Below, in pieces: positions 33,587 to 41,798 of a DNA stretch of 43,539 bases (its first letter is position 1; every line of letters begins with the position of its first letter). The stretch is from an uncultured Bacilli bacterium (GTDB lineage Bacteria; Bacillota_I; Bacilli_A; RF39; UBA660). The stretch covers positions 1 through 43,539 of the forward strand of contig CAKONI010000005.1 in assembly GCA_934097105.1 (NCBI GenBank). Direction: 5' to 3'. The notes under the pieces are model-generated. The model worked only from the letters and a program-made list of their open reading frames with translations, did not search any database and was not told where the DNA came from. A program made the translations under genes and the position numbers.

Positions 33587-33746
33587 GCTAACAAACAAAG
33601 AACTAAATCAAATAGTCGGAGGTTTTTCATTCACAGGATCACTCGTATCCGCACTTCATGAAGTATATAAAACTCTATACGGATATGGAGAAAGTTTCGG
33701 AAAAACCATAAGAAGATTTAGAAAATATAGAAAATGCAAAATATAA
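33549..33746 (+). CDS. Bacteriocin-like peptide 2 with consensus double-glycine leader
   Basis: 65 codons, overlapping peptide 1 by 38 bp in another frame, with TAGGAG 6 nt before the ATG. The leader ends LTNKELNQIVGG, matching the class II consensus L-x3-E-L-x2-I-x-G-G at every position. The mature peptide is 40 residues, cationic and aromatic, with GESFG (GxxxG, 47-51), the basic segment IRRFRKYRK and one Cys near the end. Paired with peptide 1 it suggests a two-component pore-forming bacteriocin, although a signalling peptide is possible. Confidence 0.85.
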   Translation: MAMVDQLDVRKNRLTNKELNQIVGGFSFTGSLVSALHEVYKTLYGYGESFGKTIRRFRKYRKCKI

Positions 33747-33892
33747 AAAAAGAAAAGTCAAAACATATCCCAAAAAAAGTACTAATTATTTTATCATTAC
33801 CACTATTTTTAGTAGCATTTTACTACATAAATTTACTTGGAATATACTTCGGAAGCACCCTAAAAAGAATAATATCTGGAGTAATATGTTAA
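33734..33892 (+). CDS. 52-residue membrane peptide, immunity candidate
   Basis: Starts at ATG 33734 within the end of peptide 2 and runs to TAA 33890. A basic N-terminus (QNIKKEKSKHIPKK) is followed by one long hydrophobic helix (VLIILSLPLFLVAFYYINLL) and a short tail ending in Cys. Small one-helix membrane proteins directly after bacteriocin genes often give self-immunity; that role is inferred only from position. No Gly-Gly leader. It ends in the operon terminator. The upstream sequence offers only a weak ribosome site, so translational coupling is likely. Confidence 0.6.
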   Translation: MQNIKKEKSKHIPKKVLIILSLPLFLVAFYYINLLGIYFGSTLKRIISGVIC

Positions 33893-33917
33893 GATTAGAA
33901 AAAATCTAATCTTTTCA
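33891..33917 (+). terminator. Terminator of the bacteriocin operon
   Basis: AAGATTAGA, A5 loop, TCTAATCTT, TT, then a T-rich run. It begins in the stop codon of the last ORF. Confidence 0.85.
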
Positions 33918-33958
33918 TTTTTTTTATAAAAAATCATATCTTTTATAAAGGAGCCAAT

Positions 33959-34192
33959 ATGTTTAAAGATCTAAAAAATATAATATACGATAAAACTTTT
34001 AGAATAACTATATTCGAAGACAAAGTAGACATAATAAACTACGAAAATATACTAGTCTTCGAAGATGAAAAAATAATAATAAAAACAAACAAAGGACTAG
34101 TAAAAATAATCGGAAAAGATCTAGTCGTCTCAAAACTATTTAACAGTGAAGTGCTAATAAAAGGAAATATAAAAAAAGTAGAACTAGGGTGA
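33959..34192 (+). CDS. yqfC: YqfC/YabP-family protein
   Basis: 77 aa, somewhat shorter than B. subtilis YqfC. The YabP-fold pattern is visible: RITIFEDKVDIINY, then VFEDEKIIIKTNKGLVKIIGKDLVVSKL, then the closing EVLIKGNIKKVEL. In spore formers yqfC is a mother-cell sporulation gene next to yqfD, as here (gap 4 bp). AAAGGAG precedes the ATG. It heads the conserved yqfC-to-recO block. Confidence 0.82.
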   Translation: MFKDLKNIIYDKTFRITIFEDKVDIINYENILVFEDEKIIIKTNKGLVKIIGKDLVVSKLFNSEVLIKGNIKKVELG

Positions 34193-34196
34193 TTAT

Positions 34197-35345
34197 ATGA
34201 TAAATTATTACTTAATAGAAATAAAAGGAAAGAATGTAAAAAATCTATTAAACCGCATCATAAAAGAAAAAATAAACATAATAGAAATAAAATACTATAA
34301 AGATTCTATAAGACTAAAAGTCTCATATGAGGATTATAAAAAAATAATAAAAATAAAAACAACCTACAAAATAACCATAATAAAAACCGCAGGAAAAAAA
34401 AGTTTATACAATAATATAAAAAAATACAAAACGCCTATAATAACATTCGTACTAGGAGTTATTTTTATTATTTTTCTATCAAATCTTACACTAAATATAG
34501 AAATAGAAACCAATAACGAATCTCTAAAAAGCCAAATAGAAAAATCACTAAAAGAAAATAACATCACGCTATTTACCTTCAAAAAAAGCTATAAAACTCT
34601 ATCAAAAATAACAAAAAATATAAAAAACACCTCCCAAAATATAGAATGGATTGAAATAGAAAACAAAGGCATAAAAACAAAAGTAAAAGTAATAGAAAGA
34701 GTAAAAAAAGAAGAAAAAGAGCAAAAAGATTATAAAGATATCGTCGCCTCAAAAAATGGCTACATAAGAAAAATAAACTCACGAAACGGCCAAGTAATGA
34801 AAAATATAGACGACTACGTAAAAAAAGATGAAATAATAATAAGCGGTAATATCTTTAGAAACGATAAACCAGTAGCAAAAACCAAAGCAAGCGGAAAAGT
34901 ATACGCAGAAGTATGGTACATAGTAAAAGCCTCCCACGATGTAAAAACAACAAAACTAGTAAAAGAAGAAAAAGGCCTAAGTAAACTAACGTTAAAAATA
35001 CAAAATAAAAAAATAGATTTAATAAAAATCAAAAAAGACATAGAAACCCCAAAAAGCAAAGTATTATATCAAGGTAAACTATTTACTCTATACAAAGACA
35101 AAGAAAACATATACAAAAAAGAAAAAACAGTTTACAAAGACGACGTCCTAAAAAAAATCCTCGAACTAAAAGCCAAAAACAAAATATTAGAAACCCTAAA
35201 AAAAGATGAATACATTATTAGTCAAAAAACTTTGAAAAAATACAAAGAAAATGGTAAAATGTATATAGAAGTCTTTTTTAAAGTCTACGAAGACATTGCA
35301 GTAGAAAAAGATATCCAAGAAATAACCGAAGAAAAAGAGGAATAA
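34197..35345 (+). CDS. yqfD: YqfD-family sporulation-type membrane protein
   Basis: 382 aa, the usual YqfD length. A cytoplasmic ~85-residue N-terminus, one membrane helix (about 82-100, ITFVLGVIFIIFLSNL), then a long extracytoplasmic region. Family marks include IEWIEIENKGIKTKVKVIER and the IVASKNGYIRKINSRNGQ block. In Bacillus yqfD is an SigE-dependent gene of uncertain function. Retention here without other sporulation genes in view is notable. GGTGAT overlaps the yqfC stop, so the two are coupled. Confidence 0.88.
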   Translation: MINYYLIEIKGKNVKNLLNRIIKEKINIIEIKYYKDSIRLKVSYEDYKKIIKIKTTYKITIIKTAGKKSLYNNIKKYKTPIITFVLGVIFIIFLSNLTLNIEIETNNESLKSQIEKSLKENNITLFTFKKSYKTLSKITKNIKNTSQNIEWIEIENKGIKTKVKVIERVKKEEKEQKDYKDIVASKNGYIRKINSRNGQVMKNIDDYVKKDEIIISGNIFRNDKPVAKTKASGKVYAEVWYIVKASHDVKTTKLVKEEKGLSKLTLKIQNKKIDLIKIKKDIETPKSKVLYQGKLFTLYKDKENIYKKEKTVYKDDVLKKILELKAKNKILETLKKDEYIISQKTLKKYKENGKMYIEVFFKVYEDIAVEKDIQEITEEKEE

Positions 35346-35347
35346 AT

Positions 35348-35950
35348 ATGATCGAAGGATTAAAAGGACAACTAATATCAGTTCTATACTTTTCATGGCC
35401 AACCGTAGTAATCGGCGCAATGATCGCAGTACTTCTTAGAATAACTTACTTAGTAGTAAACAAAAAGAAATTCATATTACACGACGAACTATTAAAACTA
35501 TGCTTCATCATTTACATACTATGCTTATTCTACGTAGTAACCTTTCAAGATGTAAGTTGGTCAAGCCACAACTACATACCATTTAAAGAAATATTTAGAT
35601 ACGATTTTGGAAGTGCTTTATTCTTCAAAAACATATTCGGTAACTTACTACTATTTCTACCATACGGAATAATCATAAAAAAATATATAAAAGTAGACAA
35701 AATATCAGTAGTACTTCTTCTAGCATTCATAACATCACTATCAATCGAAGTAGTACAATTTCTAATAGGAAGAGTCTTCGACGTAGACGATGTCATTCTA
35801 AACGTAATCGGATGCCTACTAGGATACATCCTCTACACACTCTTCGTAAAACTAAATGATAAACTTCCTAGTTTCTTTAAAAAAGACATATTCTGGGATA
35901 TAGTATCTATCCTATTACTCGGAGGTTTAATATGGTTTTTAATTCCCTAA
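35348..35950 (+). CDS. VanZ-like membrane protein
   Basis: 200 aa with about five helices. The VanZ-domain sequence is clear: NYIPFKEI, GNLLLFLPYGI, SLSIEVVQFLIGRVFDVDDVILNVIGCLLGY. VanZ proteins can raise teicoplanin tolerance, but most chromosomal copies have no known role. It begins 2 bp after yqfD, in the place where phoH and yqfF (a c-di-AMP hydrolase) lie in Bacillus, and overlaps ybeY by 19 bp. Confidence 0.88.
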   Translation: MIEGLKGQLISVLYFSWPTVVIGAMIAVLLRITYLVVNKKKFILHDELLKLCFIIYILCLFYVVTFQDVSWSSHNYIPFKEIFRYDFGSALFFKNIFGNLLLFLPYGIIIKKYIKVDKISVVLLLAFITSLSIEVVQFLIGRVFDVDDVILNVIGCLLGYILYTLFVKLNDKLPSFFKKDIFWDIVSILLLGGLIWFLIP

Positions 35951-36393
35951 ACGAATACAAAATTTATAACAATACAAACTATGAAATAAAAGATGAAATA
36001 AAAAGCATGAAAAAAATACTAAAACACGCCCTAAAAAGCGAAAAAATAAAAAATGCAAGTTTCAACGTAATACTAATAGACGACAAAGAAATAACAAAAA
36101 TAAACAAAATGTATAGAAAAAAAAATAAACCAACAGACGTCATAAGTTTCGCCCTAGAAGACAATAAAGAAAGTATATCTGCCTATAACAAAAGAATACT
36201 AGGGGATATATACATCTCAGTAGAAACCGCTAAAAAGCAAGCAAAAGAATATAATCATAGCCTAAAAAGAGAACTTTGCTTTTTATCAGTTCACGGACTA
36301 CTTCACCTTTTAGGTTACGATCATATAGAAGAAAAAGATGAAAAAATAATGTTTAAAAAACAGGAGTTGATATTAGATGGACAAAGATTATGA
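35932..36393 (+). CDS. ybeY: Endoribonuclease YbeY, rRNA maturation factor
   Basis: 153 aa. Zinc-binding H-x3-H-x5-H is His121, His125, His131 (SVHGLLHLLGYDHI); TDVISFALE is the conserved substrate-cleft segment. It matures 16S rRNA 3' ends and takes part in ribosome quality control. The start ATG lies 19 bp inside the VanZ-like gene with GGAGG upstream; dgkA starts within its end. Confidence 0.94.
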   Translation: MVFNSLNEYKIYNNTNYEIKDEIKSMKKILKHALKSEKIKNASFNVILIDDKEITKINKMYRKKNKPTDVISFALEDNKESISAYNKRILGDIYISVETAKKQAKEYNHSLKRELCFLSVHGLLHLLGYDHIEEKDEKIMFKKQELILDGQRL

Positions 36394-36778
36394 AATGTTA
36401 AAAAACCACAAAAAAAGTTTCAAAAGATTTATAAAATCATTCGGATTTGCAAGAGAAGGAGTAAGATACGCATTCTATCATGAACAAAACATAATAGTAA
36501 TGCTAGCACTAGGAATAGTAGCAATCATTCTAGGACTAATCTTTAAAATAACATACACTGAGCGCCTAGTAATACTAATTCTAATTGGATTCATCCTAGC
36601 CCTAGAACTAATGAATACCGCAATCGAAGCAACAGTAAACCTACATGACGGAAACAAAAAATCAAAATATGGAAAAGTCGCAAAAGACTGTGCCAGCGGA
36701 GCCGTAGCAATCGCCAGCATATTCGCCCTAATAATAGGATTCTTAATATACTTACCATATATTATAAAAATGTTTTAA
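36377..36778 (+). CDS. dgkA: Undecaprenol/diacylglycerol kinase
   Basis: 133 aa three-helix membrane kinase. Signature ELMNTAIEATVNLH carries the catalytic Glu; the N-terminal amphipathic segment SFGFAREGVRYAF is typical of the Gram-positive type, which phosphorylates undecaprenol to recycle the wall-lipid carrier. It overlaps ybeY by 17 bp. Confidence 0.94.
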   Translation: MDKDYEMLKNHKKSFKRFIKSFGFAREGVRYAFYHEQNIIVMLALGIVAIILGLIFKITYTERLVILILIGFILALELMNTAIEATVNLHDGNKKSKYGKVAKDCASGAVAIASIFALIIGFLIYLPYIIKMF

Positions 36779-36787
36779 GGAGGCAAA

Positions 36788-37168
36788 ATGTTAAACGAAT
36801 TAAAAAAACTATTAGAAAACTCATACGCACCGTACTCCTCTTACCACGTAAGTGCAATTCTAATATCAGAAACAGGAAAAAAATATGAAGGAGTAAACAT
36901 AGAAAACGCCTCATATGGAGCAACCATCTGTGCAGAAAGAGTAGCAATATTCAAAGCAATAAGCGAAAAAGAAACATCATTTAAAGAACTTCATATATTA
37001 AACGATAAAGGAAAAATAGGAATGCCATGCTTCATGTGTAGACAAGTATTCCTAGAATTTTTTAATGAAAATACAAAAATATATGTCTATAATACAAAGG
37101 GAGACTACGATACATACACAGTAAAAGAACTATGCCCACATCCATTCAGTAAAGAGGACCTAAAATGA
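36788..37168 (+). CDS. cdd: Cytidine deaminase
   Basis: 126 aa, the short tetrameric form. Cys48-Ala-Glu50 (CAER) and Cys81-x2-Cys84 (PCFMC) form the zinc site, with Glu50 as proton shuttle; NIENASYG binds the nucleoside. It salvages cytidine and deoxycytidine. AGGAGG precedes the ATG; the TGA stop overlaps the era start by 4 bp. Confidence 0.95.
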   Translation: MLNELKKLLENSYAPYSSYHVSAILISETGKKYEGVNIENASYGATICAERVAIFKAISEKETSFKELHILNDKGKIGMPCFMCRQVFLEFFNENTKIYVYNTKGDYDTYTVKELCPHPFSKEDLK

Positions 37169-38049
37169 AAAGCGGTTTCGTAAGCATCGTCGGACGCCCC
37201 AACGTCGGAAAAAGCACACTTCTAAACAACATACTAAATAAAAAAGTAGCCATAACATCAGACAAAGTCGGTACAACAAGAAACATAATATATGGAGTTT
37301 ATAACGAAAAAGACACTCAAATAGTATTCATAGACACACCCGGTATAGGAAAAGCAAAAGACAAACTAGGAACTCACCTAAATAAAAAAGCCTACTCATC
37401 ATTCGAAAATGACATAGTACTTTTCTTATTAGATGCCAAAACAGGATTCGGTAAAAACGACGAAAAAATCCTAAACAAACTAAAAAATGACAACAAAAAA
37501 GTAATACTAGTACTAAACAAAATAGATATGATCACCAAAGAAGAATTATTTAATCAAATTCTAAAAATAAAAGATCTATATGACTTCCTAGACATCGTCC
37601 CAGTATCAGGCTTAAAAAAGAAAAACACCGAAGAACTAATAAAAGTAATAAAAAATCATTTACAAGATGACATAAAATACTTCGAAGACGACATAATAAC
37701 AAACACAAGTGAAGAATTCATGATCGGAGAAATAATTAGAGAAAAAGCCCTAATGCTAACCAAAGAAGAAGTACCACATTCCATAACCACACTAGTAGAA
37801 AACATAACATTCAAAAAAGGAACATGTTACATAAACGCTCTAATAATTGTCGATCGAAACAATCTAAAAAGCATAATAATAGGAAAAAACGGTTCCATGC
37901 TAAAAAAAATAGGAACCCTAGCAAGACCAGAAATAGAAGAATACCTAAATAAAAAAGTATACCTAGAACTCTTCGTAAAAACAATAGACAACTGGAAGCA
38001 AAAAGAATCAATGTTCGAATATTTAAAAATAAATGAAAAAGATTTATAA
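37165..38049 (+). CDS. era: GTPase Era
   Basis: 294 aa. G1 GRPNVGKS (10-17), G3 DTPG, G4 NKID, and a C-terminal KH domain with IIGKNGSMLKKIG for 16S rRNA binding. Essential 30S assembly GTPase. Start overlaps cdd in ATGA. Confidence 0.96.
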   Translation: MKSGFVSIVGRPNVGKSTLLNNILNKKVAITSDKVGTTRNIIYGVYNEKDTQIVFIDTPGIGKAKDKLGTHLNKKAYSSFENDIVLFLLDAKTGFGKNDEKILNKLKNDNKKVILVLNKIDMITKEELFNQILKIKDLYDFLDIVPVSGLKKKNTEELIKVIKNHLQDDIKYFEDDIITNTSEEFMIGEIIREKALMLTKEEVPHSITTLVENITFKKGTCYINALIIVDRNNLKSIIIGKNGSMLKKIGTLARPEIEEYLNKKVYLELFVKTIDNWKQKESMFEYLKINEKDL

Positions 38050-38078
38050 AAAAACACCATTATATAATTGGTGATAAA

Positions 38079-38204
38079 ATGGAAAATAAAATATGGGACT
38101 TATTCAAACTAACTGGAAACATAAAATACTATATGATGTACAAAGAAATGGAGAAAGAAAAAGAAGATGAACCAAATCAAAACAAAAGGAATAATAATCA
38201 GTGA
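38079..38204 (+). CDS. yqzL: YqzL-like small protein
   Basis: 41 codons, overlapping recO by 38 bp in another frame. The core IWDLFKLTGNIKYYMMYKEM matches the YqzL pattern (W-x-x-F-x-x-TGNI-x-x-Y-x-x-YKE) and the gene sits between era and recO, as in Bacillus. GGTGAT lies 5 nt before the ATG. The C-terminal 15 residues (KEDEPNQNKR...) are shaped by overlap with the recO start. Function in the family is unknown. Confidence 0.75.
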   Translation: MENKIWDLFKLTGNIKYYMMYKEMEKEKEDEPNQNKRNNNQ

Positions 38205-38895
38205 TACAAACTACGGTGAAACAAGCAAAATACTAAACATTCTAACTCCAGACAAAGGAATAATAGGAATAATTTCAAAAGGATGTAGAAATATAAAATC
38301 AAAACTAAGAAGCGTATCAACAAAATTAACCTATGGATATTTTTACCTAAACTACAAAGAAAATAGCCTATCAACACTAACAGAAGTCGACGTTTTAAAT
38401 GACTTCAAAAATATAAAAACAAATCTAACCCAAATAGGATACACTTCATACTTAATAGACTTAGCAAAACAAACATCAAACCAAATTCAAAAAGAAGAAA
38501 TATTTAACATCTTAGAATCCGCTCTAATAAAAATAGAAAACGGCCTAGATCCAGCAGTAATAACCAACATAGTAGAAATAAAATACTTACCATTTCTAGG
38601 AGTAGAACCCTCACTAGATAAATGTGTAAAATGCGGAAACACAAAAGACATAATAACAGTAAATAGTGATGCCGGTGGATACATTTGCAAAAACTGCTAT
38701 AACAACGAATACATAACCGAAGAAAAAACACTAAAACTATTAAGAATGCTAAAATATGTAGACATAAGCAAAATAAAAGACTTAAATTTACAAGACAAAA
38801 ACAAAAAAGAAATAAACAAATTTTTAGAAGACTACTACAGTAGATATACAGGACTATATTTAAAATCAAAAGACTTTTTAACGCAAATTAAGTGA
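38167..38895 (+). CDS. recO: DNA repair protein RecO
   Basis: 242 aa. N-terminal OB fold (TKGIIISDTNYGETSKIL...), helical C-terminus, and a four-Cys zinc site in KCVKCG...YICKNCY. RecO helps load RecA with RecR during gap repair. The ATG at 38167 follows a purine-rich GGAGAAAG stretch within yqzL. Last gene of the conserved block. Confidence 0.93.
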   Translation: MNQIKTKGIIISDTNYGETSKILNILTPDKGIIGIISKGCRNIKSKLRSVSTKLTYGYFYLNYKENSLSTLTEVDVLNDFKNIKTNLTQIGYTSYLIDLAKQTSNQIQKEEIFNILESALIKIENGLDPAVITNIVEIKYLPFLGVEPSLDKCVKCGNTKDIITVNSDAGGYICKNCYNNEYITEEKTLKLLRMLKYVDISKIKDLNLQDKNKKEINKFLEDYYSRYTGLYLKSKDFLTQIK

Positions 38896-38915
38896 AAAAA
38901 CTTGATTTTTTCTTC
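38885..38915 (+). terminator. Terminator of the yqfC-recO operon
   Basis: AAATTAAGT pairs with ACTTGATTT (one G-T pair), then TTTTC; the left arm is the end of recO. Confidence 0.7.
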
Positions 38916-38930
38916 ATTTTATACTATAAT
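38902..38930 (+). promoter_or_regulatory. Promoter of the gene at 38956, nested in the recO terminator
   Basis: TTGATT, 17 nt, TATAAT. The -35 is the right arm of the recO terminator hairpin. Confidence 0.6.
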
Positions 38931-38955
38931 TAATAACCTTGAAGGGGGTTATACT

Positions 38956-39720
38956 ATGCAAATCGGAGACTGTCCTAGTATGAAGGACTGCTTCTCAGCA
39001 GCATTCGGTGGACCAGCCAGTTGCAGACTAACACAAAAAACAGAAGAAAAAAAAGATTTTTCAAGAGTACAAAGACTAAAAGAATTTAAAATTCACGGAT
39101 TCTACGGACCAACAGAAAACTACTTTAAAAGATTTATAAGATTAACCAAAGACCTAGTCGCCGGAGAAGTATCATTACCAAATTATGAAGAAAAATGGAT
39201 GCTATTTGATAATCGCGGTTACATGCTATCACTAAAAAATACAGATAAAGGACTAGATGTAAAGCAAAGAGGAACCGAAGAACCATTAGATATATTCGAT
39301 CTATCAATCGTCGGATATGAATTCTTCACACTAGAAAAAATGAGAGAAGAAGGAAAAATACTTCTAAGAAGAAGAGACAACAAACTATCAAAAGTTTCAT
39401 TCTTCGAACCAGTAACCGGACGCCTAGCCTGGTTAAAAAATGAACAAACAAAAAACTACGAACTAAAAAATATAGACACAAACAAAAAAATAATGGAATC
39501 CGAAAGCTATCCAATAACCAGAATAATCAACAGCAAATATTTATTCATTCTAAATAAAGAAGAAAAAAAAGCAAACTCAGTATTACTAAATTATAAAGAT
39601 AGCACAACTCCAGAAATAGTAAAAAGAGCACGCGTTGACATAAATTTTAAAGAACTATTAAAAATGGAAGAAGAGTTAAAAAAAGAAAAAGAAGCAAAGC
39701 AAAAACAAAGAAAATTCTAA
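38956..39720 (+). CDS. Unknown protein, 254 aa
   Basis: I do not recognise this protein. The ATG at 38956 follows a GAAGGGGG site; the frame is open further upstream (to 38902) but that part lies in the promoter. The N-terminus has three Cys in the first 30 residues (IGDCPSMKDCF, ASCRL). The middle is beta-rich with paired phrases (EKWMLFDNRGYMLSL, LLRRRDNKLSKVSFF, NSKYLFILNKEEKK), suggesting a repeated strand motif or WG-like repeat. The C-terminal 35 residues are a Lys/Glu coiled coil (LLKMEEELKKEKEAKQK). No membrane segment. It lies alone between recO and rpmF. Confidence 0.72.
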   Translation: MQIGDCPSMKDCFSAAFGGPASCRLTQKTEEKKDFSRVQRLKEFKIHGFYGPTENYFKRFIRLTKDLVAGEVSLPNYEEKWMLFDNRGYMLSLKNTDKGLDVKQRGTEEPLDIFDLSIVGYEFFTLEKMREEGKILLRRRDNKLSKVSFFEPVTGRLAWLKNEQTKNYELKNIDTNKKIMESESYPITRIINSKYLFILNKEEKKANSVLLNYKDSTTPEIVKRARVDINFKELLKMEEELKKEKEAKQKQRKF

Positions 39721-39746
39721 AAAATACACAAAAATAATAAATTAAC

Positions 39747-39775
39747 TTGTATTTTACCAAAAAATAGTGTATACT
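39747..39775 (+). promoter_or_regulatory. Promoter of rpmF
   Basis: TTGTAT, 17 nt, TATACT. Confidence 0.6.
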
Positions 39776-39823
39776 TTATAAAGCAATGACATCAAGTCAA
39801 GTATAAGAAAAAGGAGTGATAAT

Positions 39824-40024
39824 ATGGCAGTTCCTGCTAGAAAGGTTTCAAAAACAAGAGGTAGAACACACAGAGCACATATGGCAATCGAAGCAAAAGC
39901 AACTACAAAGTGCCCTAATTGTGGAGCTATAATAAAATCACATAGAGTATGTAAAGAATGTGGATACTATAAAAATAAAGAAGTTATAAAAAGTGAAACA
40001 ACTGAAGCCAAAACTGAAAAATAA
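39824..40024 (+). CDS. rpmF: 50S ribosomal protein L32
   Basis: 66 aa. MAVPARKVSKTRGRTHRAH is the typical L32 start; CPNC (30, 33) and CKEC (43, 46) form the zinc ribbon, so this is the zinc-binding form. The usual upstream partner yceD is absent. The AAGGAG site is 9 nt before the ATG. The last 12 residues are a Lys/Glu/Thr extension. Confidence 0.96.
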   Translation: MAVPARKVSKTRGRTHRAHMAIEAKATTKCPNCGAIIKSHRVCKECGYYKNKEVIKSETTEAKTEK

Positions 40025-40027
40025 AAT

Positions 40028-40050
40028 AACTGAGAAATCAGTTTTTTTTT
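40028..40050 (+). terminator. Terminator of rpmF
   Basis: AACTGA, GAAA tetraloop, TCAGTT, then seven T. Confidence 0.9.
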
Positions 40051-40091
40051 ACAAAAAAATATGATAAAATATACACAAGGAGTTGACTATA

Positions 40092-41783
40092 ATGAAATTA
40101 AAAAACAACTTTTTCTACACAATACGTGAAGATTCAAAAGAAGAAGAAAGTAAAAGCGGAAATCTTTTAGTAAAAGCAGGCTTCATCAAAAAAAGTTCAA
40201 GCGGAATATACATGTTAATGCCCTTAGGATACAAAGTATTCAAAAACATAGAAAACATAATTAGAGAAGAAATGAACAAAACCGGAGCAAATGAACTTCT
40301 AATGCCAGCACTAATTCCAGAAGAAGTATATATAAAATCTGGAAGAAGAGAAAACTTCGGAAGCGATATGTTCTCACTAAAAGATAGACTAAATAGAAAC
40401 TACGTTCTAGGCCCAACCCACGAAGAACTATTCGTAAACGCTGCATCAAGCGTCATAAAATCATACAAAGACATGCCATTTAATATATATCAGTTTGGAA
40501 CAAAATATAGAGACGAACCACGACCAAGATATGGACTTATAAGAGTACGCGAATTTGTAATGAAAGATGCTTACAGTTTTGATAAAGATTATGACGGACT
40601 AGACATCTCCTACAGCAAAATGTTCAATGCCTACAAAAACATCTTTAATAGAGTAGGACTAAACTACAAAATAGTAACCGCAGACACCGGAGTAATGGGA
40701 GGCCTCCTGTCCGAAGAATTCCAAGCAATAACAGACATAGGTGAAGATACAATAGTACTCTGTGAAACTTGCGACTTCGCATCAAATATAGAAGTATGCA
40801 AGTGTCTAACAAATAAGCAAGAAGAAACAGAAAAAGAAAAGGAAAAAGAACTAATTCACACACCAAATATAAAAACAATAGAAAATTTAAAACAAAATGA
40901 TTTCCAACTAGAAAAACTAGTAAAAACACTAATATACAAAATAGATAATAATTACTATGCCTGCATGCTTCCAGCCTCATACGAAATAAACGAATTAAAA
41001 CTTCGAAAAATGCTAAACGCCAAAGAAGTAGAATTAGCATCCAAAGAAGAAGTAGAAAAAATTACAAACGCCGAAGTAGGCTTCGCCGGACCAATAGATA
41101 TAAATATTCCAATCATCATAGATGAAGACGTCCTATTAATGAAAAACTTCATAACCGGAGCAAATAAAACAGATTATCACTACAAAAATGTAAACATAAG
41201 CGATATAAAAGACTATCAAACCGGAGAAATAAAACTAGTAAAAGAAAACGATTACTGTCCAAAATGTCACAACAAACTAAAATTTAAAAAAGGAATCGAA
41301 GTAGGGAACACATTCAAACTTGGAGAAACCTACGCAAAAAAAATGGGACTAACATACCTAGACAAAGACAACAAAGAAAAATACCCAATAATGGGCTCAT
41401 ACGGAATAGGCCTAGGAAGAATCCTAGCAAGCATCGCCGAACAAAAAAACGATGAAAATGGGCTAATCTGGCCAATCGAAATTGCCCCGTTTAAAGTAGC
41501 AATAGTACTTTTAAACAAAGAAGCAGAAGCCTACGCAGACTCTTTATATGAAAACCTAAATAACGAAAACATCGAAACCATTCTAGACAACAGAGACGAG
41601 CGACCAGGAGTAAAATTTAAAGACATGGACCTAATCGGAATCCCAATAAGAATAACAATAGGAAAAAAATATAACGAAGGAAAAGTAGAGTTAAAACTAA
41701 GAAACAAAGAAGAAATAAAAGAAATAAATCTAAACGATGTAACAGAAAAAATAAAAAATATAATAAAAAGTCAAGAAAACTAA
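40092..41783 (+). CDS. proS: Prolyl-tRNA synthetase
   Basis: 563 aa, bacterial class II synthetase. Motif 2 lies in FGTKYRDEPRPRYGLIRVREF, and motif 3 in GSYGIGLGRILASI. Between motifs 2 and 3 there is an editing (INS/YbaK-like) domain with the LVKTLIYKIDNNYYA and NAEVGFAGPIDI landmarks, so Ala-tRNA-Pro editing is expected. An HTPNIKTIE linker rich in Glu/Lys precedes it. The C-terminal anticodon-binding domain (VAIVLLNKEAE, LDNRDERPGVKFKDMDLIG) is complete. The TTG at 40083 overlaps the AAGGAG site; the ATG at 40092 is used. Confidence 0.96.
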   Translation: MKLKNNFFYTIREDSKEEESKSGNLLVKAGFIKKSSSGIYMLMPLGYKVFKNIENIIREEMNKTGANELLMPALIPEEVYIKSGRRENFGSDMFSLKDRLNRNYVLGPTHEELFVNAASSVIKSYKDMPFNIYQFGTKYRDEPRPRYGLIRVREFVMKDAYSFDKDYDGLDISYSKMFNAYKNIFNRVGLNYKIVTADTGVMGGLLSEEFQAITDIGEDTIVLCETCDFASNIEVCKCLTNKQEETEKEKEKELIHTPNIKTIENLKQNDFQLEKLVKTLIYKIDNNYYACMLPASYEINELKLRKMLNAKEVELASKEEVEKITNAEVGFAGPIDINIPIIIDEDVLLMKNFITGANKTDYHYKNVNISDIKDYQTGEIKLVKENDYCPKCHNKLKFKKGIEVGNTFKLGETYAKKMGLTYLDKDNKEKYPIMGSYGIGLGRILASIAEQKNDENGLIWPIEIAPFKVAIVLLNKEAEAYADSLYENLNNENIETILDNRDERPGVKFKDMDLIGIPIRITIGKKYNEGKVELKLRNKEEIKEINLNDVTEKIKNIIKSQEN

Positions 41784-41798
41784 TTCTTGGCTTTTTTT
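41766..41798. terminator. Bidirectional terminator between proS and dacA-like gene
   Basis: AAAAGTCAAGAA/TTCTTGGCTTTT stem (one G-T pair) with T-runs on both strands. It overlaps the end of proS and the stop codon of the convergent gene. Confidence 0.85.
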
